From Rhodanobacter denitrificans (GTDB lineage Bacteria; Pseudomonadota; Gammaproteobacteria; Xanthomonadales; Rhodanobacteraceae), in assembly GCF_003335105.1 (NCBI RefSeq), contig NZ_QFWQ01000005.1, positions 310,001 through 374,000 on the forward strand: a DNA stretch of 64,000 nt. The letters are read 5' to 3'. A program made the position numbers and the translations under genes. Below, piece by piece: positions 8,574 through 18,761 of this stretch. The notes below the pieces were generated by a model that had not been told where the DNA came from, ran no database searches, and saw only the letters and a list, made by a program, of their open reading frames with translations. Positions within the stretch are counted from its first letter, which is position 1. Every line of letters begins with the position of its first letter.

Positions 8574-10025
8574 ATGAGTGCGCACGATATCCGCTCCGCC
8601 GTCCGCCCCGATCCCGACCAGCCACTGGTCGACATCGCCAATTACGTGGTCGACTACCAGATCGACTCGAAGGAGGCGTACGACACCGCGCGCTACATGC
8701 TGCTGGACTCGCTGGGCACCGCGATGCTGGCGATGAAGTTTCCCGAGTGCGTGAAGCACCTCGGCCCGCTGGTGCCGGGCGCCACGCTGCCGGGCGGTGC
8801 GCGCGTGCCGGGCACCAGCCATGAGTTGGATCCGGTGCAGGCGGCGTTCGCCATCGGCACGCAGATCCGCTGGCTCGACTTCAACGACACCTGGCTGGCG
8901 GCCGAGTGGGGCCACCCGTCGGACAACCTCGGCAGCATCCTGGCGGTGGGCGACTACCTGAGCCGCAAGGCGGAGCGGGAGGGTGGCCGGCCGCTGACCG
9001 TGCGCGACGTGCTCGGCTACGCCATCAAGGCGCACGAGATCCAGGGCTGCTACGCGCTGCTGAACAGTTTCAACCGGGTTGGCCAGGACCATGTGATCCT
9101 GGTGCGGCTGGCTTCCACCGCGGTGGCCACGGCGATGCTCGGCGGCGACAAGGAGCAGATCACCACCGCTGTCTCGCACAGCTGGATCGACAACGGCGCG
9201 TTGCGCACCTATCGCCATGCGCCGAACACCGGCCCGCGCAAGAGCTGGGCCGCCGGTGACGCCTGCCGCCGCGCAGTGACCCATGCCATCAATGCGGTGT
9301 ATCGCGGCGTGGTCGGTTATCCGTCGGCACTGTCGGCGAAGACCTGGGGCTTCTACGACGTGGCGTTCAAGGGCAAGCCGTTCGAGTTCGAGCGTCCGTT
9401 CGGCAGCTACGTGATGGAGAACGTGCTGTTCAAGATCAGCTACCCGGCCGAGTTCCACGCGCAGACCGCGGTGGAGTGCGCGATGAAGCTGCACGGCGAA
9501 GTGGCGGGCAGGCTCGACCAGGTCGAGAAAATCGTCATCGAGACCCAGGAAGCGGGCTGCCGCATCATCGACAAGACCGGCCCGCTGGCGAACTACGCCG
9601 ATCGCGACCACTGCATCCAGTACATGGTGGCGGTGCCGCTGATCTTCGGTCGACTGGTGGCCAGCGACTACAACGACGACGTAGCCGCCGATCCGCGCAT
9701 CGACACGCTGCGCGACAGGATGACGGTGGTCGAGAACCCGCAGTTCACACGTGATTACTTCGATCCCGCCAAGCGCTACATCGGCAATTCGGTGCAGGTG
9801 TTCTTCAAGGACGGCAGCAGCACCGAAAAGGTGTCAATCGACTATCCGATCGGCCACCGCAAGCGTCGCGCCGAAGGCATTCCGGTGTTGCTGCGGAAGT
9901 TCGAGGCGGCTATGCGCGACCAGCTTCCCGCGCATCAGGTCAAGGCGATCATGGCGGCAGTCGAGGATCCGGCGCAGTTGGACGCCATGCCGCTGCAGCA
10001 GTTCCTTGGGCTCTTCACATTGTAA
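8574..10025 (+). CDS. prpD: 2-methylcitrate dehydratase PrpD
   Basis: Fe-S-independent dehydratase of the MmgE/PrpD family converting 2-methylcitrate to 2-methyl-cis-aconitate. 483 residues from the chosen ATG, the same length as E. coli PrpD. Family-like segments include WLDFNDTWLAAEWGHPSDN (about 99-117) and SWIDNGALRTYRHAPNTG (about 203-220). Upstream in-frame codons are ignored because they precede the promoter-like TAAAAT. Many relatives in this order use AcnD/PrpF instead; here PrpD is present and split from prpBC by the TerC gene. Confidence 0.96.
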   Translation: MSAHDIRSAVRPDPDQPLVDIANYVVDYQIDSKEAYDTARYMLLDSLGTAMLAMKFPECVKHLGPLVPGATLPGGARVPGTSHELDPVQAAFAIGTQIRWLDFNDTWLAAEWGHPSDNLGSILAVGDYLSRKAEREGGRPLTVRDVLGYAIKAHEIQGCYALLNSFNRVGQDHVILVRLASTAVATAMLGGDKEQITTAVSHSWIDNGALRTYRHAPNTGPRKSWAAGDACRRAVTHAINAVYRGVVGYPSALSAKTWGFYDVAFKGKPFEFERPFGSYVMENVLFKISYPAEFHAQTAVECAMKLHGEVAGRLDQVEKIVIETQEAGCRIIDKTGPLANYADRDHCIQYMVAVPLIFGRLVASDYNDDVAADPRIDTLRDRMTVVENPQFTRDYFDPAKRYIGNSVQVFFKDGSSTEKVSIDYPIGHRKRRAEGIPVLLRKFEAAMRDQLPAHQVKAIMAAVEDPAQLDAMPLQQFLGLFTL

Positions 10026-10383
10026 AGACGGTGTGAGTGGAAGATTAATGGCAGGGCAGTCGCAATATTGGCTGCTGCCTTGCCAATCCGCTTCCGCCCG
10101 GGAATCCAGCGTTAATGCAGTGGCAACGCGTGACACCGGCTTCCATACGCGGATCCGGTCATGTGCAAGTCAATGAACTTTCCTGAACAAAGCCTCACCA
10201 GGATGGTGTGGGAACGATGTTAAAGCGCTACCTGCTTAACGATTTTGCTACACTCTCCGCCGCTTGTTGCAGGAAAACACCAAGCAGGGGCTGCCAGAGT
10301 CCTGAATGAGTAGTTCAGTTCTGACGTACGACTTCCGGTTGGGGTTGAACGGATGCGAAATCTAATAAACGAGGAGACACCTG
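10026..10383 (+). promoter_or_regulatory. Gene-free region: probable promoter and long leader of the OmpA-like gene
   Basis: 358 bp with no credible ORF and visibly lower GC than its neighbours. It holds an extended -10-like TGCTACACT (10247-10255) without a clear -35, followed by about 130 nt of leader ending in GAGGAG ahead of the ATG at 10384. Long leaders of outer-membrane protein mRNAs are frequent targets of Hfq-dependent small RNAs; that role is inference. Confidence 0.4.
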
Positions 10384-11502
10384 ATGAAACGTAAGGGCTT
10401 GTATTTTCTGATCGCGCTGGCCCTGGGCGGCGTAGGTGCCGTTCATGCGCAGAACACTGCCGCTCCCGCCGATACCACCGCTGCCACTTCTTCCTATGAC
10501 GGTCGTTGGTATATCGCGCCGACGGTGGGCGGTTATTACAACGACACCGACCGCAACACCAACAGCCGCCAGTTCTATTATGGCCTGGGCGTAGGTCGTT
10601 TCATCGCGCCGAATGTCTCGATTGACGGGTTCATTGACCGCACCAAGCGCAATCGTGACTCCCAAGTCGGTGGCGGCAGCTGGTCCAACAACAACGTCGG
10701 CGCGGTTGCGCGTTTCTATGCGGGTGACTGGAACGCCTGGCGTCCGTACCTGCTGGCCGGCGTAATGGGCAGCAACCACCACAACTCCGGTGACAACGGC
10801 TGGTCGCCGGCTGCCGAGCTGGGTGGCGGTGTGTCGAAGACGATCACCGACAGCTCGGACTTCCGTGCCGAAGCCGGCTACCGCTATGACTGGGACAACA
10901 AGTCGCAGCCGTCGAAGAGCGGTTACGGCGACTGGTTCCTGGGCTTCAGCATCGTTTCGCGCTTCGGCGCGCCGGCCGCGGCTGCGGCCCCGGTAGCGGC
11001 GACCCCGCCGCCGGCTGACTGCTCGACCATGGACAGCGACCACGACGGCGTCAACGATTGCGACGACAAGTGCCCGGGCACTCCCGCCGGCACGATCGTC
11101 GGCCCGGATGGTTGCCCGCAGAAGGTCGTGATCGACCTGCGCGGCGTGAACTTCAAGTTCGATCGCCCGAAGAAGGGCGAGACCGATATCTCGAAGTCGC
11201 TGGCCGAGCCGAGCGCCGATTCGATCGCGGTGCTGAACCAGGCCATCGACACCCTGCAGCGGTATCCGCAGGTGAAGGTGACGGTTGCCGGTTACACCGA
11301 CGCGAAGGGTACCGATGCCTACAACCAGAGCCTGTCGGAGCGTCGTGCGAAGATCGTGTACGACTACCTGACCGGCCACGGCATCGCTGCCAGCCGTCTG
11401 GAGGGCCCGATCGGCCACGGCAAGAACGACCCGATCGGTGACAACAGCACCGACGCGGGCCGTGCGCAGAACCGCCGTACGGAACTGCAGGTCCAGCAGT
11501 AA
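10384..11502 (+). CDS. OmpA-family outer membrane protein (beta-barrel, TSP3 repeat, peptidoglycan-binding domain)
   Basis: 372 residues. Signal peptide with cleavage after AVHA (about residue 22). Residues about 25-195 alternate in hydrophobicity with many aromatics and glycines and end FSIVSRF, as expected for an OmpA-like eight-stranded barrel. A Ala/Pro linker and a thrombospondin type-3 calcium-binding segment (DSDHDGVNDCDDKCPG, about 218-233) follow. The C-terminal OmpA/MotB domain has YTDAKGTDAYNQSLSERRA and AGRAQNRRTEL, which bind diaminopimelate of peptidoglycan. Monocistronic with a strong terminator. Confidence 0.93.
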   Translation: MKRKGLYFLIALALGGVGAVHAQNTAAPADTTAATSSYDGRWYIAPTVGGYYNDTDRNTNSRQFYYGLGVGRFIAPNVSIDGFIDRTKRNRDSQVGGGSWSNNNVGAVARFYAGDWNAWRPYLLAGVMGSNHHNSGDNGWSPAAELGGGVSKTITDSSDFRAEAGYRYDWDNKSQPSKSGYGDWFLGFSIVSRFGAPAAAAAPVAATPPPADCSTMDSDHDGVNDCDDKCPGTPAGTIVGPDGCPQKVVIDLRGVNFKFDRPKKGETDISKSLAEPSADSIAVLNQAIDTLQRYPQVKVTVAGYTDAKGTDAYNQSLSERRAKIVYDYLTGHGIAASRLEGPIGHGKNDPIGDNSTDAGRAQNRRTELQVQQ

Positions 11503-11524
11503 TCGGACCGCGTAATGCAGCAAT

Positions 11525-11555
11525 GAAAAAACCCGGCTTCGGCCGGGTTTTTTTT
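11525..11555 (+). terminator. Rho-independent terminator of the OmpA-like gene
   Basis: ACCCGGC-TTCG-GCCGGGT stem with a UUCG tetraloop, preceded by A5 and followed by T8, 24 nt after the stop codon. Confidence 0.95.
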
Positions 11556-11622
11556 GGTTTCCTCCCTGTGGCTGGGGTGCGTCTTGTTGTCGCATCGCGG
11601 CTGCGGCCTATACGCTAGCGCG

Positions 11623-12402
11623 ATGCCTCGTCCGCCTTTCCGCTCCGCACCTCCTGCCGCAGCATCCGCACTGCAGCCGCCACGGCACGGGCTGGCGCGC
11701 GTGCTGTCCAAGCTGGGCGCATGCTCGCGCAGCCAGGCCGAGCAGTGGGTTCGTGACGGTCGCGTCAGCGTGGAGGGCCGGGTGGTTCGCGATCCCTACC
11801 ATCCGACCTTGATCGATCGGCAAAGGGTGGCCGTCGATGGCCAAGTGGTGAAGCCTGTCGAGTGTGTCTATGTCGCCTTCAACAAGCCACGCGGGCTGGT
11901 CGTCAGCGCATCCGACGAGCACGGACGCGCCACGGTCTATACCGCGCTGGCCGCCGCCGGGCTGCCGTGGCTGGGCCCGGTGGGGCGGCTGGACAAGGCC
12001 AGCGAGGGCCTGTTGCTGCTGAGCAACGACACCAGCTGGGCCTCCGCCATCACCGACCCGGCCACCCACCTCGACAAGACCTACCACGTGCAAGTGGCCG
12101 GCCGGCCCGACGCATCGACTCTCGAGGCGATGCTGAGGGGCGTGGAGGACGCCGACGATCGGCTGGTTGCGCGCCGCGCGTCGCTGCTGCGCACAGGCGA
12201 AAAGAACGCCTGGCTGGAGGTGGTGCTGGACGAGGGGCGCAACCGGCACATCCGCCGGTTGCTGGCCGTGCTGGGTTTCGACGTGTTGCGCCTGATCCGG
12301 GTGGCGATCGGACCGCTGGCACTGGGCGGATTGGCGAAGGGGCAATGGCGGCGGCTGAGCGCCGATGAAGTGCGCTCGCTTGCCGCGCCATCTGTCCGGT
12401 AG
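11623..12402 (+). CDS. Pseudouridine synthase, RsuA/RluE family
   Basis: Isomerises a uridine in rRNA. 259 residues from the ATG following a CTAGCG spacer; a frame extension upstream overlaps the preceding terminator and is unlikely. It has an N-terminal S4 RNA-binding domain (LARVLSKLGACSRSQAEQWV, about 23-42), the catalytic segment GRLDKASEGLLLLSND (Asp about 124) and the C-terminal RNRHIRRLLAVLGF motif of the RsuA/RluB/RluE/RluF group. The exact target (16S U516, 23S U2457 and others) cannot be assigned without alignment. Confidence 0.9.
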   Translation: MPRPPFRSAPPAAASALQPPRHGLARVLSKLGACSRSQAEQWVRDGRVSVEGRVVRDPYHPTLIDRQRVAVDGQVVKPVECVYVAFNKPRGLVVSASDEHGRATVYTALAAAGLPWLGPVGRLDKASEGLLLLSNDTSWASAITDPATHLDKTYHVQVAGRPDASTLEAMLRGVEDADDRLVARRASLLRTGEKNAWLEVVLDEGRNRHIRRLLAVLGFDVLRLIRVAIGPLALGGLAKGQWRRLSADEVRSLAAPSVR

Positions 12403-12432
12403 AAGCCCGCCAGCGGACTTCCGCAACCGCGG

Positions 12433-13632
12433 TCAGACCGGGATGATGCCCAGCTTCCGGCCCACCCTGGTGAAAGCGGCGATGGCCCGGTCGAGGTGCT
12501 CGCGGGTATGCGCCGCGCTCATCTGCGTACGGATGCGCGCCTGGCCCTGCGGCACCACCGGGTAGAAGAAACCGGTGACGTAGATGCCTTCCTCCAGCAG
12601 AGCGCTGGCCATCGCCTGCGCCTTGGGCGCGTCGTAGATCATCACCGGCACGATCGGGTGGACGCCCGGCTTGATGTCGAAACCGGCTGCGGTCATCTGC
12701 TCGCGGAAGTAGTGCGTATTCTGCTTGAGCTTGTTCCGCAGGTCACCGGCACTGGCCAGCATGTCGAACACCTTGATCGCGGCGGCGACCACGTGCGGCG
12801 GCAGCGAGTTGGAGAACAGGTACGGACGCGAGCGCTGGCGCAGCAGTTCGATCACTTCCTTGCGACCGGTGGTGAAGCCGCCCAGCGCGCCGCCCAGTGC
12901 CTTGCCCAAGGTGCCGGTGAAGATATCGATCTTGTCCATCACGCCGTTGACCTCGGCCGAGCCGCGGCCGGTGTCGCCCAGAAAACCGGTGCAGTGGCAC
13001 TCGTCGATGTGCACCATGGCGTCGTATTTCGCCGCCAGCGCGGTGATTTCGTCGAGCTTGGCGATGAAGCCGTCCATCGAGAATGCGCCGTCGGAGGTGA
13101 TCAGCTTGGTCCGGGCGCCGGCCGCGTCGGCGGCCTTGAGCTGGGCCTCCAGGTCGGCCATGTCGCTGTTGGCGTAGCGGAAGCGTTTGGCCTTGCACAG
13201 GCGGATGCCGTCGATGATCGAGGCGTGGTTCAGCGCGTCGGAGATCACCGCATCCTCCTCGCCCAGCAGCGGCTCGAACAGGCCGCCGTTGGCGTCGAAG
13301 CAGGCGGCATAGAGGATGGCGTCCTCGGTGCCGAAGAAAGCGGCGATCTTCGCCTCCAACTGTTTGTGCAGGTCCTGCGTGCCGCAGATGAAGCGCACGC
13401 TGGCCATGCCGAAGCCGTGGCTGTCCAGCGCGTCCTTGGCGGCCTGGATCACTTTGGGATGATCGGCCAGCCCCAGATAGTTGTTGGCGCAGAAGTTCAG
13501 CACCTTGCGGCCGCCTTCCAGCTCGATCTCGGCAGACTGCGGCGAGGTGATGATGCGCTCGGCCTTGAACAGCCCCTGTTCGCGGATGGAGTCCAGTTCG
13601 CTGGCGTAGCGCGCCTTGGTGGGGTAGGTCAT
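12433..13632 (-). CDS. kbl: Glycine C-acetyltransferase (2-amino-3-ketobutyrate CoA ligase)
   Basis: PLP enzyme that splits 2-amino-3-ketobutyrate with CoA into glycine and acetyl-CoA, following threonine dehydrogenase. 399 residues, the usual length (about 398). Alpha-oxoamine synthase hallmarks: [10 protein letters not shown] (about 50), [11 protein letters not shown] (about 131), [12 protein letters not shown] (about 207) and the PLP lysine in [10 protein letters not shown] (about 243). Its partner tdh lies 4 kb upstream on the same strand with a DUF748 gene between them. Confidence 0.97.
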   Translation of the reverse strand: MTYPTKARYASELDSIREQGLFKAERIITSPQSAEIELEGGRKVLNFCANNYLGLADHPKVIQAAKDALDSHGFGMASVRFICGTQDLHKQLEAKIAAFFGTEDAILYAACFDANGGLFEPLLGEEDAVISDALNHASIIDGIRLCKAKRFRYANSDMADLEAQLKAADAAGARTKLITSDGAFSMDGFIAKLDEITALAAKYDAMVHIDECHCTGFLGDTGRGSAEVNGVMDKIDIFTGTLGKALGGALGGFTTGRKEVIELLRQRSRPYLFSNSLPPHVVAAAIKVFDMLASAGDLRNKLKQNTHYFREQMTAAGFDIKPGVHPIVPVMIYDAPKAQAMASALLEEGIYVTGFFYPVVPQGQARIRTQMSAAHTREHLDRAIAAFTRVGRKLGIIPV

Positions 13633-13719
13633 GGCAGGGTTCCGGGCCTTGGGGAGAGCCCATTGTAGCGGCCGGCCACCGCCAGCGAACGGGTGTCCGG
13701 CTCCGTTCCCGCCGCTCCG

Positions 13720-16700
13720 TCAGCGCAAGCCGAAATCCACACGCGTCGTCTTGCCCTTGTCCTCGATGCCCTTGGCGTCGAGCTTCGGTGCCTGCAGCGC
13801 CATGCGCTTGTCGTCCAGCTTGCCTTTCAGCCAGGCCTGCACCGCCAGTGCACGGCGTTCGGCCAGTTGCTTCATGGCTTCGGCATCGACCGGCATGTTG
13901 GTTTCCAGCAACTGGTGCATTTCCTCTGGCGGCTGCGACTTGGTCAGGCCGATGATGTTCTTCGGTTTCGGGAACTTGGCGCGCTTGTACACCCGCACCA
14001 GGTAATGCTGGTATTCGTCCGGGGTAAGCTGGAGCGCGGCCGGATCCTCGTGCTTGCCGTCGTCGTCGGCCTTGGCCTGGCGCACCAGGTCATCGACCAT
14101 CACCTTGCGCAGGCCATTTTCGTCGACGCCGGGATCGACGCGGCCCGAGATGTCCAGCGTCAGCGATGGCCTGGACTGCAGGAACGCCACCAATTGTTCC
14201 AGCCGCGACTTGGCCTCGGCATCCAGCACGGCCGAGCCCGGCGCGAATTCCACGTAGCCCAGGTCGGGCTTGTTGCCGCCGCCGATCGACGCCAGCAGTC
14301 GGAACGGCGACGTCACGGCGCGGGTGATCAGGTTCACGAACGCATGCCAGACCAGGCTGCCCATGCTGAACTGCGGATCGTCCAGCGAACCGGACACCGG
14401 GATGTTCAGGTCGATGTTGCCGTCGGCGTCCTTCAGCAGCGCCACCGCGAGCTTCACCGGCAGGTGGCTGACGCCGACACCCTCGATGCGGTCGCCGAAG
14501 GTCAGCTGGGTGATGAAGATGTGGTTGTTCGCGACCAGCTTGCGCTGGTCGAGCTGGTAGTGGACGTCGACGTTGAGCTTGCCGCTGGTGATCGGGTAGC
14601 CCGCGTATTTGCCCGAATAGGGCGACAGATGCGGCAGCTCGACGCCATCGGCCTTCGCCTTGATGTCGAGGAAGGCCACCGGCGTCAGAGGGTTGATGGT
14701 GCCGTTGATGTCCACCGGGGAGTTTTCGTCGAGCTTGCCCTGCAGTACCAGCTCCGCCGGCGGTGCGCCGCCGGTGGTGCCGAAGGCGCCGATCTTGCCG
14801 GTGAGGCCGGTGACGTTCGCGGTGTAGTTCGGCTTGATGAAGTTGTCGGTGTAGTTCAGTTCGCCGCGGGCGAGGGTGATCTGGCCGATGTGGATTTCCG
14901 GGGCCGGCCCTTCTGCGTTCGGCGCCGCGGCCACCGCGGCGGCTGGCGCGGTCGTCGAGGCGGGAGCCGGCTTGGCCTTGGCCGGGTTCGCCGCGGCTCC
15001 CTGTTCGCGGGTCACCGATACCGGGGCCGCCGCGGGATTCGCGACGACGTCCTGCAGGTTCAGGCGGCCGTTCGCGTTGATGATGACGCGGGCATAGAAG
15101 TCGCTCAGCGCGATGCCGTCGATGTCGGCGCGCGGCGCGCCCTCGCCCAGCCGGATGGCCATGCCCGAGGCAGTCAGCGAGTGCCAGCGCAGGAAATCGT
15201 CGCCGGTCAGCTTGTCCTGGATGCGGACCCGGCCGAACGTGGCGTGGCCGCGATAGTCCACCCGGGCGGGAGCCTTGCCCCGGTCGCTGTAGCGTGCGCG
15301 TCCGTCCATGCTGAGCAGGGCGCTGGCGATGTGCACGTTCAGCGGTACGCTGATCAGGGACTGCAGCGGCGCGATATCCACGCCGGAGGTCTTCAGGCGC
15401 AGGTCGGCATCGAGCGGCTGCGGTTTCACGCTGCCCTCGACGCTGTACTTGCCCTTGCCCAGCTGGCCGGTCAGCGCCAGCTTCAGGGGCTTGTGCAGAT
15501 CGCTGGACAGTCCGTCGATGCTGTAGTGCCCGGCATGCACCAGCAACGGCATCGGTCGGTCGGCAGCGAGATTCTTGAACCTCACATCGCTGTCCTGCAG
15601 TTGCAGGTTCGCCACGCTCCAGCGCCACGCCGGCGCAGCCGCGGCCGTGCCAGCTTTGGCGGGTGCCGGCGGTGTGCCCATCAGCGTGGCCAGGTCGATC
15701 GTGCCGTTGCGCAGGCGCTGCAGGTCCAGCTTCAGCCCGTCGACGAGCACGCTGTCGAGGCGGGCCTCGCGGCTGAGGAGATCGAGGCTGGCGATCTTCA
15801 GCCGCAGGGACTTCCAGGCCAGCGGCGTGGCCTGGCCGTCACGCCGTTTCAGGGCCAGGCCGTTCACCACGAAGGTGGCCGGCTCCAGGTGCAGGTTCAC
15901 CGCCTTGCCCCATTCGGCCCGCAACTGGCCGTCGGCATCCAGTGCGCCGCCGGCGACGGTCGCCTTCAGCTGCGGCAGTGCCAGCGGTTGCAGCGGCGCC
16001 AGTTGCACGCCCTGCAGCTTGAGCTTGCCGTTGAAGCGCGCGGCGGCGAGATCCAGGCCGCCTTTGCCGGCGATGCCGCCGCCATTGAGCTGGCCGGCGA
16101 TGTCGAGTGCGGCTGCCGGCGCCGCCACGGTGGACAGCCCGTGCACCGTGCCATGCAGGTTCTCCAGTTGCAGCGTGCCGGGCGCATCGCCGCTGGAGCC
16201 GAGGTCGGCATAGTCGAAGCGGCTGGCGTTCAGGCTCAGCGTGTCGATCCTTACCTCGGTGGGCTTGCCGGCCGGCTGGCCGGCCGGGGCGGGTGGAGCG
16301 GTGGGTGCGAGAAGCGGATCGAAGTTGCTGTGGCCGCCGGCGGTGCGGTGGTAGTGCACGGTGGCCTTGTCCAGCGAGATCGCGCCCAGGTGGTAGTGCG
16401 ACTGCAGCGGCTGCACGTCGACCAGTTCGGCGGTGCCGTGCCCCAGTTCCAGCAGCGCCACGCCGTCGGGGTTGTTCAGCGCGAAATCGTCCAGGGCCAG
16501 GCCGCCGCCCAGGCGCAGCTGGTTGCCATCCGGGGCCGCCACGAAATGCAGTTCCAGCTTGCCGGACAGCTGGCCGCGAGGCACTGCGACCGGCAGCGGC
16601 GTCGGCGCGTAGGCGAGGTACTTCGGCAGGTCCAGGTGATCGATCTGGAACGTCATCACCGATTCGCGGCTGTTCGCGAACGGCTTGGTCTGGCCGTCGA

Positions 16701-17373
16701 TGCGCAGCGGACTGCCGTCCACGCGCATCGCCAGCAGCGGTTGCACGAACAGGTCGGTGTCGGCGGGCAGGTTCGCCAGGAACGGAATCCCCACCTCGAT
16801 CCGGTCGACGCGGTGGCTGGTTTTCAGCACCTGGTCGTCGAATGCGATGTCGCCGCCGTGCACGCTGATATTGGCGAGCGCGAAGCGTGCCGGTTTCGCG
16901 TTGGGGTCGGACGGACGGGAGAGTCGCTGGACCATGTCCGAGAAATTGAAGCGCTGCGGCCCGGTGCGCACCAGATGGATCCGCGGCTGCTGTACGGCCA
17001 GCTCGTCCAGTACCGGCGCCAGCCGGAACAGCGAGGCCCACGACGCATTGATGGTGAGCCGGTCCACGTCCACGAACGGCGAGTGGCCGTCGGCGTCGGC
17101 GATGTGCAGCCGGTCCAGATCCAGGCGCAGCGTGTACGGGTTGAGGTGCGCAGCACCGATTGTCACCGTGCGCCCGAGTGCCGCGCCGAGCCGTGCCTGC
17201 AATTGCGAGCGGATGATCGGCGGCGCCGCAAAGAAGCCCAGCAGGCCGAACACCAGCAGCACGATCGCGGCGATCAGCAGGTTGCGGCGCAGGCGGTGCG
17301 AGCGGTACAGCCGCTCGGCGCGTTCCCGCACAGCGACCCAGCGTGGCCCGGCGAGAAAATGACGATCGAGCAT
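13720..17373 (-). CDS. Large DUF748/AsmA-like envelope protein
   Basis: 1217 residues from the ATG with GGGGAG 8 nt upstream. One N-terminal membrane anchor (about residues 30-50, very hydrophobic after RSHRLRRN); the rest is predicted periplasmic, mostly beta-rich with repeated LDLDRLHIADADG and ALDIAGQLNGGGIAGKGG-type blocks. This matches the DUF748 branch of AsmA-like proteins, related to bridge-like lipid-transport proteins. An Ala/Pro low-complexity linker near 785-830 separates the final third, which ends in an OmpA-like VEFAPGSAVLDAEAKSRLEQL segment. Function not established; envelope lipid homeostasis is an inference. Placed between tdh and kbl. Confidence 0.8.
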   Translation of the reverse strand: MLDRHFLAGPRWVAVRERAERLYRSHRLRRNLLIAAIVLLVFGLLGFFAAPPIIRSQLQARLGAALGRTVTIGAAHLNPYTLRLDLDRLHIADADGHSPFVDVDRLTINASWASLFRLAPVLDELAVQQPRIHLVRTGPQRFNFSDMVQRLSRPSDPNAKPARFALANISVHGGDIAFDDQVLKTSHRVDRIEVGIPFLANLPADTDLFVQPLLAMRVDGSPLRIDGQTKPFANSRESVMTFQIDHLDLPKYLAYAPTPLPVAVPRGQLSGKLELHFVAAPDGNQLRLGGGLALDDFALNNPDGVALLELGHGTAELVDVQPLQSHYHLGAISLDKATVHYHRTAGGHSNFDPLLAPTAPPAPAGQPAGKPTEVRIDTLSLNASRFDYADLGSSGDAPGTLQLENLHGTVHGLSTVAAPAAALDIAGQLNGGGIAGKGGLDLAAARFNGKLKLQGVQLAPLQPLALPQLKATVAGGALDADGQLRAEWGKAVNLHLEPATFVVNGLALKRRDGQATPLAWKSLRLKIASLDLLSREARLDSVLVDGLKLDLQRLRNGTIDLATLMGTPPAPAKAGTAAAAPAWRWSVANLQLQDSDVRFKNLAADRPMPLLVHAGHYSIDGLSSDLHKPLKLALTGQLGKGKYSVEGSVKPQPLDADLRLKTSGVDIAPLQSLISVPLNVHIASALLSMDGRARYSDRGKAPARVDYRGHATFGRVRIQDKLTGDDFLRWHSLTASGMAIRLGEGAPRADIDGIALSDFYARVIINANGRLNLQDVVANPAAAPVSVTREQGAAANPAKAKPAPASTTAPAAAVAAAPNAEGPAPEIHIGQITLARGELNYTDNFIKPNYTANVTGLTGKIGAFGTTGGAPPAELVLQGKLDENSPVDINGTINPLTPVAFLDIKAKADGVELPHLSPYSGKYAGYPITSGKLNVDVHYQLDQRKLVANNHIFITQLTFGDRIEGVGVSHLPVKLAVALLKDADGNIDLNIPVSGSLDDPQFSMGSLVWHAFVNLITRAVTSPFRLLASIGGGNKPDLGYVEFAPGSAVLDAEAKSRLEQLVAFLQSRPSLTLDISGRVDPGVDENGLRKVMVDDLVRQAKADDDGKHEDPAALQLTPDEYQHYLVRVYKRAKFPKPKNIIGLTKSQPPEEMHQLLETNMPVDAEAMKQLAERRALAVQAWLKGKLDDKRMALQAPKLDAKGIEDKGKTTRVDFGLR

Positions 17374-17538
17374 GGACAACTCCCCGTGGGCACCCGGCCT
17401 GGTGGCGCGGAATACGCCGTGCCGGCCGTTGGCCATCCTGCCTCTCAGCGCGGACCGGTGCAGTGTACGGAGAAGCCGGGGGTGGGTGAAGGACCGGCCG
17501 ACTTGCGCGTCAGCAGCGGTTGGGTCGGCCCGGCGACA

Positions 17539-17568
17539 TTCACGGAACGGACGTCGCCGTTCCGTGAA
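17539..17568 (-). terminator. Hairpin downstream of tdh
   Basis: 12-bp perfect inverted repeat (TTCACGGAACGG / CCGTTCCGTGAA, 6-nt loop) 20-49 nt past the tdh stop codon on the transcribed strand. No U-run follows, so it may attenuate or protect rather than fully terminate before the DUF748 gene. Confidence 0.5.
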
Positions 17569-17587
17569 CTCGAGGTGCGCGCCGCGC

Positions 17588-18622
17588 TCAGCTCCAGGAG
17601 CAGACCACCTTGCCGCACTTGCCGGCGTCCATCAGGTCGAAGCCCTTCTGGAAGTCGTCGATGCGGATCTGGTGGGTCAGCACCTTCTGCAGCGGGAAGC
17701 CGGTCAGCACCATCTGCGTCATCTTGTACCAGGTCTCGTACATGCGCCGGCCGTAGATGCCCTGCAGGGTGAGGCCCTTGAAGATCACCTTGTCCCAGTC
17801 GATGCCGGCGCCCTTGGGCTGGATGCCGAGCAGGGCGATCTTGCCGCCGTGGTACATGCAGTCGAGCATGTCGTTGAACGCGCGCGGGTTGCCGCTCATC
17901 TCCAGGCCCACGTCGAAGCCCTCCATGTGCAGGTCCTTCATCACGTCCCGGAGCGACTGGTTGGTGACGTTGACCACCCGCGTGGCGCCCATCTCGGCAG
18001 CCAGCTTCAGGCGATAGTCGTTGACGTCGGTGACCACCACGTTGCGCGCGCCCACGTGCTTGGCGATGCCGGCGGCGATGATGCCGATCGGGCCGGCGCC
18101 GGTGATCAGCACGTCCTCGCCGATCAGGTCGAACTCCAGCGCGCAATGCGCGGCGTTGCCGTAGGGGTCGAAGAACGCGGCCAGCTCGGACGGGATCTGG
18201 TCCGGGATCGGCCACAGGTTCGAGGCCGGCATGCTCATGTACTCGGCGAACGCGCCGTTGCGGTTCACGCCGATGCCGATGGTGTTCGGGCACAGGTGCT
18301 GGCGCCCGGCGCGGCAGTTGCGGCAGTGGCCGCAGACGATATGGCCCTCGGCCGAGACGCGGTCGCCGACCTTGTAGCCGGTGACGCCGGGGCCGATCTC
18401 CACGATCCGGCCGACGAACTCATGGCCGATGGTCAGGCCGGGCTTGATCGTGCGCTGGCTCCATTCGTCCCACTTGTAGATATGCAGGTCGGTGCCGCAG
18501 ATCGCGGTCTTCTCGATCTTGATCAGCACCTCGTTCGGGCCGACCTCGGGCAGCGGCACCTCTTCCATCCAGATGCCCTGCTCGGGCTTGCGCTTGACCA
18601 GGGCTTTCATTGTCTGCGGCAT
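17588..18622 (-). CDS. tdh: L-threonine 3-dehydrogenase
   Basis: Zn/NAD-dependent medium-chain dehydrogenase oxidising L-threonine to 2-amino-3-ketobutyrate, which Kbl converts to glycine. 344 residues (E. coli 341). Catalytic-zinc Cys42 in [17 protein letters not shown] downstream, structural-zinc lobe [15 protein letters not shown] (about 99-113) and the Rossmann loop GAGPIG (about 175). The start was chosen at MPQTMKAL because GGAA lies 8 nt upstream; an alternative ATG is 4 codons later. Upstream gene of the tdh-DUF748-kbl run. Confidence 0.97.
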   Translation of the reverse strand: MPQTMKALVKRKPEQGIWMEEVPLPEVGPNEVLIKIEKTAICGTDLHIYKWDEWSQRTIKPGLTIGHEFVGRIVEIGPGVTGYKVGDRVSAEGHIVCGHCRNCRAGRQHLCPNTIGIGVNRNGAFAEYMSMPASNLWPIPDQIPSELAAFFDPYGNAAHCALEFDLIGEDVLITGAGPIGIIAAGIAKHVGARNVVVTDVNDYRLKLAAEMGATRVVNVTNQSLRDVMKDLHMEGFDVGLEMSGNPRAFNDMLDCMYHGGKIALLGIQPKGAGIDWDKVIFKGLTLQGIYGRRMYETWYKMTQMVLTGFPLQKVLTHQIRIDDFQKGFDLMDAGKCGKVVCSWS

Positions 18623-18761
18623 GGGAATTTCCGTGGGGAGGGCAGGTAAACAGGCATTATAGGAGGCGCGCGGGAGGGCGGCTTCGTGCAGTGCAGCGTT
18701 GTCGTTCCGGACCCGTGCTTTTACTGTCGCAAGACTGTGCGTCACTGAACGGAGTGGGCGA

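Noticed and set aside
10320-11595. Antisense open frame over the OmpA-like gene
   Set aside because: Shadow composition; it runs through the strong UUCG terminator and the OmpA coding strand has signal peptide and domains.
13693-17772. Very long open frame (over 1300 codons) antisense to the DUF748 gene
   Set aside because: Composition is Arg/His/Gln/Val-rich without domains, a typical mirror of GC-rich codon usage; the opposite strand carries a coherent envelope protein with signal anchor and ribosome binding site.
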